A DNA stretch of 7,380 nucleotides from Spirochaetaceae bacterium UBA1306 (GCA_002307245.1 DBTW01000087.1:1-7380), one strand, 5' to 3'. Numbered from the stretch's first letter, positions 1 to 6,360 are shown. A program made the numbers and translations. The notes: generated from the letters alone by a model not told the origin.

Positions 1-665
1 TCCGTGCCTTCGGCCCTCGTCACGAGGAACGGCTCCCCGAGGGGTTCCCATCCATGACGCGTCGTCGCGGAGAGAGGCCTATCGGAGGCTATCCAGACCG
101 CGACGGCGCCTTGCTCTATTACTTCGCCGTCGTCGAAGACGTAACAAGCCTTGAATTGGAGTTCATCGCCGGCGGCGCCCCCGACTATCGCCGTCTTGGG
201 GCCGGCTACCCTGTACGCTCCCAGGAATAGCTGTTGCAGGTCGCCCGCCATGCAATCGGCCAGAAGGATCATGGCCGAGTAGGGCGAGACCCCGGCTTCC
301 GCCTTGCTTAATCGCGCGATCTCCCTCCCGGCACCGTCCAGATCGCCATAGATGCGGGACGCCGACGCGATCCCGAAGCGATAGGGCCCCGCGGTCATCG
401 CCGTCACCGCGACCCCGCTGCCGAAGCCCCTGTACTCGCCGAGCGCGATCTCTCCCGACCCCGTGGCCCCGGTTAGCCGGGCTGTGCCCGAGACGCTGCG
501 CACGCCCGCGAGCAGTCGGGGTAGGTCGTAATGGGGCATGCAGAAGACGATGACCAGCGCAGCCTCTTCGCCGCCCAGGGTGGAGACGGCCGCTTCGGCG
601 GCTTCCTTCCCTGCCTCGAACGCGTCCTTCTTTTCGCTGATGCCCGATCCTGCCTTTACTCTCAT
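1..665 (-). CDS. FIST-domain signal sensor protein, N-terminal part (runs off left edge)
   Basis: The reverse strand is open from an ATG at 665 to the left edge, giving 221 residues starting MRVKAGSGIS. The sequence fits a FIST_N domain: an early AG.EAA helix (residues 18-26), a hydrophobic strand ending in F (ALVIVFCMPHYD, 36-47), a glycine-rich LTGATGSGEIALGEY stretch (64-78), AMILLADCMAGD (131-142), and IVGGAAGDE plus YVFDDG (160-180). FIST proteins are cytoplasmic small-ligand sensors that often sit beside kinases, MCPs or cyclic-di-GMP enzymes. Some (NosP) bind haem and nitric oxide, but nothing here shows that ligand. The start is supported by a GAGGAT purine stretch 3-8 bases upstream. 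The FIST_C half would lie outside the window. It is divergent from the MCP gene at 956, which suggests a sensory pairing. The family call is by eye, from motif order. Confidence 0.8.
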   Translation of the reverse strand, partial: MRVKAGSGISEKKDAFEAGKEAAEAAVSTLGGEEAALVIVFCMPHYDLPRLLAGVRSVSGTARLTGATGSGEIALGEYRGFGSGVAVTAMTAGPYRFGIASASRIYGDLDGAGREIARLSKAEAGVSPYSAMILLADCMAGDLQQLFLGAYRVAGPKTAIVGGAAGDELQFKACYVFDDGEVIEQGAVAVWIASDRPLSATTRHGWEPLGEPFLVTRAEGT

Positions 666-690
666 CGATCCTCGCAGTAGGCCCTACCGT

Positions 691-708
691 CGCGGCCTTG
701 AGGCCGCG
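691..708. repeat. Strong GC hairpin in the FIST leader
   Basis: CGCGGCC-TTGA-GGCCGCG is a perfect 7-bp stem with a 4-base loop. On the FIST strand it lies between the proposed transcription start (~715) and the ATG at 665, leaving about 25 bases before the start codon. No T-run follows in either direction, so it is not an intrinsic terminator. It may stabilise the leader or be a protein-binding site. Just beside it, GTAGG-C-CCTAC (677-687) is a second, odd-centred palindrome. Confidence 0.45.
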
Positions 709-721
709 CATGGCTAAACCG

Positions 722-750
722 AGTATAATTATGGTTCTACTCATATTAAT
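722..750 (-). promoter_or_regulatory. Candidate promoter for the FIST gene
   Basis: On the reverse strand a TATACT hexamer (727-722) has a TTAATA hexamer 16 bases upstream (749-744, four of six matches to TTGACA). It lies in the only markedly AT-rich stretch nearby (721-780). Transcription from here would start near 715 and give a leader of about 50 bases. The -10 is good and the -35 is weak. The inverted repeat at 745-761 overlaps the -35 position. Confidence 0.4.
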
Positions 751-761
751 AAAGTATTAAT
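745..761. repeat. Perfect AT-rich inverted repeat, possible operator
   Basis: ATTAATA-AAG-TATTAAT is a perfect 7-3-7 inverted repeat of A and T in otherwise GC-rich DNA. It overlaps the proposed -35 of the FIST promoter and lies about 110 bases upstream of the MCP promoter. Its size and placement fit a binding site for a dimeric regulator. No regulator gene is visible in the window, so the role is inferred. Confidence 0.45.
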
Positions 762-783
762 TACGAGTTTCATCCATTTTACC

Positions 784-845
784 GATGGCCTTGAGTCCGT
801 CAAGGACCGTTCCGCGACGAGCGCGGCCTGCTCGAAAGGCCCATC
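784..845. other. Intergenic segment with nested inverted repeats (possible structured RNA)
   Basis: Two perfect hairpins lie in tandem: CCTTGA-GTCCG-TCAAGG (789-805) and CCGCG-ACGAG-CGCGG (812-826). A weaker CCT/AGG stem with a 7-base loop follows (827-839). GATGG (784-788) and CCATC (841-845) could pair to close all three into a multibranch fold. The segment lies upstream of the MCP promoter at 871, so it is not part of that transcript unless another start is used. It matches no RNA family I know. Short GC stems are common by chance in such DNA. Confidence 0.25.
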
Positions 846-870
846 CAAGCTCCTCGGATAGGCGCGCGGT

Positions 871-898
871 TTGACAAGATCGGCAAGGGGGATATAGT
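871..898 (+). promoter_or_regulatory. Sigma70-type promoter of the MCP gene
   Basis: TTGACA (871-876) is a perfect -35. TATAGT (893-898) matches five of six -10 bases, and the spacer is 16 bases. Transcription would start near 905, giving a leader of about 50 bases that contains a short CCCG-TCAG-CGGG hairpin (911-922). The form points to the housekeeping sigma factor rather than the flagellar/chemotaxis sigma28 pattern. Confidence 0.7.
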
Positions 899-955
899 AA
901 TGTCGGCTAACCCGTCAGCGGGCTGCCTTCGCCGGATTTATAAGGGAGAGGGAAG

Positions 956-2581
956 ATGCGACAGATGATTGATTCAAGCCGAGCTCGGACCAGGGGCCTT
1001 CCCGTCGGGGTCGTGCAGATGGAGCTGAAAGGGAAGGCCCCGCTGCTGAAGGGCTTTCTCCGGGCGCTCTTCGCGGTCTTGCTCGTCGTCGGCGCCAGCG
1101 ACTTGGCGACCGGCGATCTTCGATCGGGCTTGGGCGAGCTCGGTTTCCTGGCGGTGACCGTCGTGGCCGCCCTCCTGCTGCGGAAGGGGCACTACGTGGC
1201 GGCCTCCCGGTCCGTGTCATTGGTATTCTGGGCGGGGATGCTCTATTTGAGCTTCAGCCATCCATTCACCGATCCCATGGGCGTGTATCGCCTGATCGCC
1301 TATACCACGGCCGCCTTGGGGTTCTCGAGCTTTTTCCTCGTCGAGAACGCCTTGCCGTCGATCTTCGCGACCCTGAATACCCTGATCGCGGCCGCCTACC
1401 TGGTCATCGGATTCGGCTCCTCGATGCCCCTGAAGGCCCTAGCCAACGAAATCCTCATCGCCTCGGTGTTTTCCGTCATCGGCAGCCTGTTCGTAATCAT
1501 GCCCACGCGGGCGGGCCGGGGTATCTCGGGCGAGCTTGGGCGGGAGAAGAAGGCAGGCGAGGAGCGGGCGAAGATACTCGAGGCGGCGGCTGCGCGCAGC
1601 GAGGACAACCTGCGCTCCACGGGCGCCCTCTCGGAGCGCGTCTTAGAGATCCGCTCCGCCTCGGAGGCCGCCCTGGAATCGGTCTCGAAAATCGAGGCCA
1701 GCCTAGGCGGCCTCGACGCCGCCGCCGACGCGGCGACCTCGGAGGCGTCCTCCATCGGGGACCGGGTCTCCGAGCTCAATCGGCACATCGAAACCGAGGT
1801 CTCGGCCCAGGAAGAGTCCGCCGCCTCGGTCAACCAGATGGTGTCCTCGATCTCCACGGTGGCCGACTCCACCCGCTCCCGCCGCGAGGGCTTCGCCGGC
1901 CTGCGCGAGACCGCCGAAGAGGGCGAGCGGAGGCTGGCCGCGCTCATCGAGGCTATCAAGCGCATGAGCGAGAGCGTGGGGGCGATCCGCGACATGATCG
2001 CCGTGATCAACAAAATCGCGAGCTCGACGAACCTGCTCGCGATGAACGCCTCGATCGAGGCTGCCCACGCGGGCGACGCCGGCAGGGGCTTCTCGGTCGT
2101 CGCGGACGAGATACGCAAGCTCGCCGAGGGATCCTCGCGCAACGCGAAGGAGATCGGCATCAAGCTCAAGGAGGTCGTCTCCTCCATCACCGAGGCCTCG
2201 GATGGCGGAAGCCGGGCGGGCGAGTCCTTCGAGGGAATCAAGCGGGAGATCGAGCGGGCGATGGACTCGTTCACGGAGATCGCCCAGGCGACCGAGGAGC
2301 TTTCGGACGGCGGCAGGCAGATACTCGAGTCGATATCGTCCCTCAACGACGCGTCGCAGGGGCTGCGCGAGTCGGGCTCGGCGATCGCCCAGGCGCAGGG
2401 CAAGCTGCTCGAGCTCCAGAAGCGCACTAAAGACGGCGTAGGGGAGGTTCTCTCCGAGGCCCGTGCGGTCGCGGAGCGGGCGGTCGGGCTCCGATCCTCT
2501 GCGGAGGCGGTGTCCGAGGTCGCCGAGCGCGGATCGCGGCAAGCCGCGGAGCTGCACGAGAGCATGCTGCGCGTCAAATAG
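956..2581 (+). CDS. Methyl-accepting chemotaxis protein with six membrane spans
   Basis: This 541-residue chemoreceptor has six predicted hydrophobic spans (about residues 31-48, 60-77, 84-101, 112-130, 132-153 and 163-182) joined by short loops. There is no large periplasmic ligand domain and no recognisable HAMP. A long cytoplasmic coiled coil follows (about 195-541). The signalling tip is clear: NKIASSTNLLAMNASIEAA and AGRGFSVVADEIRKLAE (352-391), the region that contacts CheA and CheW. About 160 residues follow the tip, longer than in E. coli receptors, and there is no C-terminal NWETF-type tether. The start is supported by an AGGGAGAGG ribosome site at 943-951. Sensing is presumably in the membrane module or through a partner such as the divergent FIST protein. 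The ligand is unknown. The TAG stop looks real, since the frame beyond it shows no family sequence. Confidence 0.93.
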   Translation: MRQMIDSSRARTRGLPVGVVQMELKGKAPLLKGFLRALFAVLLVVGASDLATGDLRSGLGELGFLAVTVVAALLLRKGHYVAASRSVSLVFWAGMLYLSFSHPFTDPMGVYRLIAYTTAALGFSSFFLVENALPSIFATLNTLIAAAYLVIGFGSSMPLKALANEILIASVFSVIGSLFVIMPTRAGRGISGELGREKKAGEERAKILEAAAARSEDNLRSTGALSERVLEIRSASEAALESVSKIEASLGGLDAAADAATSEASSIGDRVSELNRHIETEVSAQEESAASVNQMVSSISTVADSTRSRREGFAGLRETAEEGERRLAALIEAIKRMSESVGAIRDMIAVINKIASSTNLLAMNASIEAAHAGDAGRGFSVVADEIRKLAEGSSRNAKEIGIKLKEVVSSITEASDGGSRAGESFEGIKREIERAMDSFTEIAQATEELSDGGRQILESISSLNDASQGLRESGSAIAQAQGKLLELQKRTKDGVGEVLSEARAVAERAVGLRSSAEAVSEVAERGSRQAAELHESMLRVK

Positions 2582-2605
2582 CATGGCGAGCGCCCGCCCG
2601 GAAGC

Positions 2606-2671
2606 TCACGCGCCGCCCGCAGCGAGGGCGAGAGCGAGGAGATCCCGGAGGTCCTGGTCGGTCGTGGGCTT
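2606..2671 (-). pseudogene. Receiver C-terminus beyond the TAG (in-frame continuation)
   Basis: Directly after the TAG at 2674-2672 the same reverse frame encodes 21 residues beginning KPTTDQDLRDLLALAL and ends at TGA (2608-2606). It holds the invariant receiver Lys-Pro and the amphipathic last helix. No base is gained or lost, so a single substitution (for example TTG to TAG) explains the break. It has no start codon or ribosome site of its own. Its end lies 24 bases from the stop of the converging MCP gene, and no terminator hairpin with a T-run lies between them. Confidence 0.8.
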
Positions 2672-2974
2672 CTAGTACACGCCGAGGGGCCGCGTCGCCA
2701 GTATCTGCTCGTCCGAGATCAGGTGCTCGTTCCCGGTCACGTAGGCGATCGGGGCCTCGGAAAAACGCCTGATCCCCACTGCGGCGTCTATACCGGTAGC
2801 CACGCCCCGCAGCCTGATATCCATCAGGATCAAGCCCGGGTCGCCGAGGCGCGCTTGCTGGATGGCCTGCTCGGCGGTCTCGGCCGTGGCGATGACCTCG
2901 TGGCCCAGGCGCTCGAAGGTCAGTTTGAGGTTCCATGCGACGATCAGCTCATCCTCGACGATCAGGATCCTCAT
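2672..2974 (-). CDS. Response regulator receiver domain, cut by an in-frame TAG
   Basis: The 100-residue open frame is a CheY-like receiver: acidic pocket E7-D8-E9 (ILIVEDE), phospho-acceptor D52 in LILMDIRL, and conserved T80 in IAYVTG. It ends RPLGVY then TAG (2674-2672). In the family this stretch reads PxGYLxKP, so the stop falls one residue before the invariant lysine that completes the active site. Beyond it the same frame reads KPTTDQDLRDLLALAL, a normal last helix, to TGA at 2606. The intended product is about 122 residues with no output domain. The ATG is one base after the kinase stop (TGA-C-ATG), so the two are co-transcribed and probably translationally coupled. As written the product lacks the lysine and helix 5 and should signal poorly, unless the TAG is read through. 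Family call is firm; activity is doubtful. Confidence 0.88.
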   Translation of the reverse strand: MRILIVEDELIVAWNLKLTFERLGHEVIATAETAEQAIQQARLGDPGLILMDIRLRGVATGIDAAVGIRRFSEAPIAYVTGNEHLISDEQILATRPLGVY

Positions 2975-2975
2975 G

Positions 2976-5033
2976 TCATTCCGTCCCGTACTTCGATGGG
3001 AAACGGATTTTTATGCAGGTGCCGTGGTCGCAGGCCGTCGAGAGGACTCCGTTTATCTGCTGGACTAGCAGCCGGATGAGCGTGAGTCCGAGGGATCCCA
3101 TGCGGGGCTCCGCGCCGCAGCCGCTTATGCCGATGCCGGTGTCCGATACGCTGAATTCGTAGAAATCCGCCCCGTCCTGGCGGAAGGCGATGCGGATCGC
3201 CCCGGGGCCGCCGCTCGGGAAGGCGTGCTTGAAGGCGTTGGTGATGAGCTCGTTGAGGATGAGGCCGATAGGCACGGCGAAGCTGACGTCGAGGGCGATA
3301 TTGCCGATATCGCTTTCCACTCTGATAGACGGGTCCGAGCAATACAGGCCGGCGAGCTGCTTCGTGAGCGGCGCCAGGTAGGTCCCTATATCGATCCGGC
3401 CGTAATCCTTGGATTGGTAGAGCTCCTGGTGGACGAAGGCCATCGCGAGGATCCGGTCGCGGCTGTATTGGAAGGCCTTGATCGCGTCCTCGGGGGACTG
3501 GATGAACGAGGATTGCAGGTTGAGCAGGCTGGAGATGACGTTCAGGTTGTTCTTGACGCGGTGATGCACTTCCTGGAGCAGGGCTTCCTTCTCGAGGAGG
3601 TTCTTCTGGAGCCTCTTCTCGGCCTCCTTGCGCTCGGTGATGTCCTTGATCACACCGTCGTAGGCCAGGAGCCTCTCGGAGGAATCCTTGCGCAGGATGG
3701 TCGTGTCGCAAATCCACCGCATGCCCCCGTCCTTCCGGATGATCCTGTGCTCGAGGGGAGGGGTCTCCCTGCCCGAGAGGATCCGCTTCACGTAGTCCTG
3801 GACGAGCTCGCGGTCCTCCGGGGCGACTATGCGGAACCAAAGATAAGGGTCGGCGGCGAATTCCTCGGGAGAGTAGCCCGTCACGGTCACGCAGCCCGGG
3901 CCTTGGACCGTCTCCATCGCGCGGCCTTCGCTGACGGTCACGGAGTACTGGTAGTCGGTGATGCACTCGGTGATGCGGCGATACCGGTTCTCGCTTTCGC
4001 GGAGCTTCTCCTCGGCGTTCTTGATTCCGGTGATGTCGCGTATGATCCCCCGGTAGGCCGAGATGCCCCCCCGCTGGTCCCTGATGGCGGTCATGGCGCA
4101 GTAGGTCGTCATCAGCCCGCCGCCCCGTCTCTTGACGACGACCTCGTACTCCGCGGCGCCCTTTTCATCGACCATGCCTAAGATCCGGTGCCGGTCCGGG
4201 GGAAAAGCGTAGACGTCGCGGACCAGGTCGAGTTCCTGGATCTCCCCCAGGTTGTCGTAGCCGAAGAGCTCGATGCCTTTCTTGTTCATGTCCAGGATCT
4301 TCCCGTCGGGGGATGTGATGTAGAGGCCGTCGAAGGATTCTTCGAAGAGGGTGCGGTACTTCTCCTCGCTCTCTCGCAGCCTTTCCTCGACCAGGTTCCT
4401 CTCGGCGCCCGCGCGCAGGGCCACGATCCCGAAGGCCAGGTCCCTCGATAGTTCTTCGAGGAGCTGGATCTCGCCGGCGTCGAAGATACCCGGTTCCGCG
4501 GAATAGATGTTCAGGCTGCCGAAGGTCTTCTTGCGCTCGTCCTTCAGGGGGAGGGCGATGCCCGAGCGATAGCCCCGCAATAGCGCGTCCTCGCGCCACG
4601 GGGCGGCTCTGGGGTCGTCGGCGAAATCCTGTACCCAGGCGCTTTCGCCGCTCCGGATGGCGCTCCCCTCGGGGCCTCGGCCCCGTTCCGATTCGGCCCA
4701 GGTGATGCGCGCCTGATCGAGGTAGCCCTCGTCGAAGCCCGCCGAGGCGGCCGGGCGAACGGTCTTGGATCCGTCGTTCTCGGCGTAGCCTACCCAGGCC
4801 ATGCGGTAGCCGGCGACCTCGCAGACGACGCGGCATATATCCTCGAGAAGAGTCCTTTCGTCCTCCGCGCGCACCAGGACCTGACTGCATTTCCTGATGG
4901 CCTGCTGCTCGCGGCTCAAGCGGCCGAGCTCCGCCAGGCTCGGGGCGATGCTACGCTTCGGCTTCCTCTTCAACGCGCCTATCCATGCAGCTAGGATTCC
5001 ACCGGGGAGGATGCTCGCTCTTTGCTTATCCAT
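2976..5033 (-). CDS. GAF-PAS-PAS HisKA_2 sensor histidine kinase
   Basis: This cytoplasmic kinase has 685 residues. Order of parts: a GAF domain (about 45-208, with AGYRMAWVGYA and GIALPLKD), a first PAS/PAC (215-340, ending GIIRDITGIKNAEE), a second PAS/PAC (346-472, with MRWICDTTI and YDGVIKDITERKEAE), a HisKA_2 dimerisation/phosphoacceptor helix (about 483-560, QEVHHRVKNNL, likely His490), and a HATPase domain (585-680; N-box LNELITNAFKHAF, G1 SDTGIGI, G2 SLGLTLIRLL). No convincing membrane span is present; residues 8-21 are only mildly hydrophobic. The chosen ATG (5033) has AGGAG seven bases upstream. An in-frame ATG at 5087 lacks such a site. It should autophosphorylate in response to a soluble ligand or redox cue and pass phosphate to the adjacent receiver. 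All kinase motifs look intact. Signal unknown. Confidence 0.92.
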   Translation of the reverse strand: MDKQRASILPGGILAAWIGALKRKPKRSIAPSLAELGRLSREQQAIRKCSQVLVRAEDERTLLEDICRVVCEVAGYRMAWVGYAENDGSKTVRPAASAGFDEGYLDQARITWAESERGRGPEGSAIRSGESAWVQDFADDPRAAPWREDALLRGYRSGIALPLKDERKKTFGSLNIYSAEPGIFDAGEIQLLEELSRDLAFGIVALRAGAERNLVEERLRESEEKYRTLFEESFDGLYITSPDGKILDMNKKGIELFGYDNLGEIQELDLVRDVYAFPPDRHRILGMVDEKGAAEYEVVVKRRGGGLMTTYCAMTAIRDQRGGISAYRGIIRDITGIKNAEEKLRESENRYRRITECITDYQYSVTVSEGRAMETVQGPGCVTVTGYSPEEFAADPYLWFRIVAPEDRELVQDYVKRILSGRETPPLEHRIIRKDGGMRWICDTTILRKDSSERLLAYDGVIKDITERKEAEKRLQKNLLEKEALLQEVHHRVKNNLNVISSLLNLQSSFIQSPEDAIKAFQYSRDRILAMAFVHQELYQSKDYGRIDIGTYLAPLTKQLAGLYCSDPSIRVESDIGNIALDVSFAVPIGLILNELITNAFKHAFPSGGPGAIRIAFRQDGADFYEFSVSDTGIGISGCGAEPRMGSLGLTLIRLLVQQINGVLSTACDHGTCIKIRFPSKYGTE

Positions 5034-5065
5034 CCTGCCTCTCCTCTGGCCAGTATAAGTATAGT
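5034..5065. promoter_or_regulatory. Short divergent control region between two kinases
   Basis: Only 71 bases separate the two divergent kinase starts. The tandem AGTATAAGTATAGT (5052-5065) provides two TATACT -10 candidates for the minus-strand kinase and one TATAGT (5060-5065) for the plus-strand kinase gene. The plus-strand hexamer is the same as in the MCP promoter. No good -35 is visible in either direction. AGGAG at 5045-5041 on the reverse strand is the ribosome site that fixes the kinase start at 5033. The two genes may share or compete for this promoter. Confidence 0.4.
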
Positions 5066-5104
5066 CGATGCCTTCCCGGCCGTGCACGCGCTCCGCCCGG
5101 GATA

Positions 5105-5121
5105 ATGGGGGAATTCCCCAT
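5105..5121 (+). repeat. Palindrome covering the start codon of the broken kinase
   Basis: GGGGAATTCCCC (5108-5119) is a perfect 12-base palindrome beginning at the last base of the ATG plus one. The same bases can instead fold as ATGGGG-GAATT-CCCCAT (5105-5121), a 6-bp stem with a 5-base loop that buries the start codon in mRNA. Either form could lower translation or bind a dimeric protein. No function is known. Confidence 0.4.
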
Positions 5122-6353
5122 CGCGTTCTTCGCGGCCTTTCTCCTCGTGTATTCTTTCTTCCTTTTCATCGACAACAGCATCCAAGGCCGCAGCGTGACG
5201 GTCTACCTGGCGACGATCGCGATTTCCCTCAAAATGGCCCATTCGATCTTCCGAGGCAAGGCTCCGCGCTTTTCCAGCTCGGCCGATTTTACGGCCTCGG
5301 TCTTCCTCGCCTACGGATGCTTCGAGATCGGGATGATCGTCGTGCCCCTCGTCGCCGCCATCGCCACCATCCTCTGGACCTTCGGCTTCGTCATCATGGT
5401 CAACCAGAGGCTGAACGCGGAGAACGCCGAAGAGCGGGAGAAGATGCGGATGGTCTTCGAGATCAGCCCCTACGCGGTATTGATCACCCGCCTATCCGAC
5501 GGGCTGATAGTCGATGTCAATAAGGGATTCCTGGCCATTACGGGCTATTCCCACGAGGAGCTGGTCGGGAAGACGATCCTCGATATCGATGCCTGGGTGG
5601 AGCTCGGGGACCGGGCGCGTTATCTGGCCGATGTGGAGAGGGCGGGCCTCGTCGAGGATAAGGAATATCCCTTCCGAAATAAGGGCCGCCGCCGCTTCGA
5701 CGGGATGATCTCCGGAAGGATGATCCCGATCCGCGAGTTCCTGGCGGAGAATGAGCTGATACTCAAGGAAGTGCATCACCGCATCAAGAACAACATGAAC
5801 ACCATGTCCAGCCTCCTGACGCTCCAGGCCGGGGCCTTGAGGGACCCCGCATCCATATCGGCCTGGAGGACGCGAGGAACCGCATCCAAAGCATGATGGT
5901 GTTGTACGATAAGCTCTACAAGTCGACGGCCTTCGGGGAATTGCCGATCTCCGCCTAGCTCTCTCCCCTAGTCGACGAGATTCTCGCCAATTTCCCCGAC
6001 TCGGAATCCGTCTGGGTCGAGAAGCGCCTGGAGGATTTCACCCTGAGCGTCGGGCTCCTGCAGCCCTTGGGGATAATCGTCAACGAGCTCCTGACCAATA
6101 TCATGAAATACGCCTTCGCGGGGAGGAGCGGCGGCTCCATCGTCGTCTCGGCCTCGCTCGAGGGAGCCTCGTTTCCTTGGCGATCGCCGACGACGGCAAT
6201 GGCATGCCCGATTCCGTGGATTTCGAAAATTCGACGGGTTTCGGCCTGGTTCTGGTCAAGGTCCTGACTCAGCAGATAAAGGGGAGCATCCGGATCGAGC
6301 GCGGGCCGGGGACCAGTGTCGTCCTGGAATTCGACAGGACGGGCCCGCGCTAG
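5105..6353 (+). pseudogene. Broken membrane PAS-HisKA_2 sensor histidine kinase
   Basis: The first segment (5105-~5860) has about four membrane spans (residues 4-22, 30-48, 62-80, 81-99), a PAS domain (about 111-207, ISPYAVLITRLSDGLIVDVN) and a HisKA_2 box (LKEVHHRIKNNMN, His224). The PAS runs from SGRMIPI straight into REFLAENELILKEV, without its last strand and the usual DITERK linker, so an in-frame deletion near 5729-5737 is likely. Near 5855-5863 the frame shifts by -1 (one base lost). The next frame reads LEDARNRIQSMMVLYDKLYKS, meets TAG at 5956 where Tyr is usual, then PLGIIVNELLTNIMKYAF (N-box). A second -1 shift near 6171-6177 leads into LAIADDGNGMP (G1) and GFGLVLVKVL (G2), ending TAG at 6351. 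The ribosome site is poor and upstream spans may be missing. Paralogous to the intact kinase across the divergent gap. Sequencing error could explain single lesions but hardly all of them. Confidence 0.88.
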
Positions 6354-6360
6354 GGCGCGG
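6345..6360. repeat. GC hairpin with the kinase pseudogene stop codon in its loop
   Basis: CCGCGC-TAGG-GCGCGG is a perfect 6-bp stem whose 4-base loop contains the TAG stop at 6351-6353. It is well placed for a transcription end, but no T-run follows, so it is not a canonical intrinsic terminator. It could protect the 3' end or be chance in GC-rich DNA. The rest of the gap to the next gene (6361-6456) holds no gene I can support, only a CCGTCGACGG palindrome at 6404-6413. Confidence 0.35.

Noticed and set aside
163..744. Reverse-strand open frame starting MSRTIIILGLAM
   Set aside because: It is Arg/Gly-rich with no family pattern, and the FIST frame on the same strand over 1-665 gives clear domain sequence and a better ribosome site.
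784..845. tRNA gene
   Set aside because: Closing stem is only 5 bp, the loops lack tRNA consensus bases such as the TTCRA T-loop, and no CCA end is present.
1396..2584. Long reverse open frames (393 and 293 codons) opposite the MCP gene
   Set aside because: They mirror GC-rich codon use of the MCP coiled coil, show low-complexity Ser/Arg or Arg/Gly composition and have no domain motifs.
2971..3966. Reverse open frame of 331 codons inside the kinase gene
   Set aside because: Pro/Arg/His-rich shadow in another frame of the kinase, whose own frame has every expected motif.
5034..5087. Start of the intact kinase at 5087
   Set aside because: The added 18 residues have no support, while ATG 5033 has AGGAG at ideal spacing.
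4985..5104. Upstream start of the plus-strand kinase at 4985
   Set aside because: The extra 40 residues overlap the opposite kinase N-terminus and have no family character; the membrane module begins at ATG 5105.
5855..6177. Programmed frameshifting in the second kinase
   Set aside because: Both shifts lack a usual slippery heptamer with a downstream structure, and a TAG also interrupts the middle frame, so decay is simpler.
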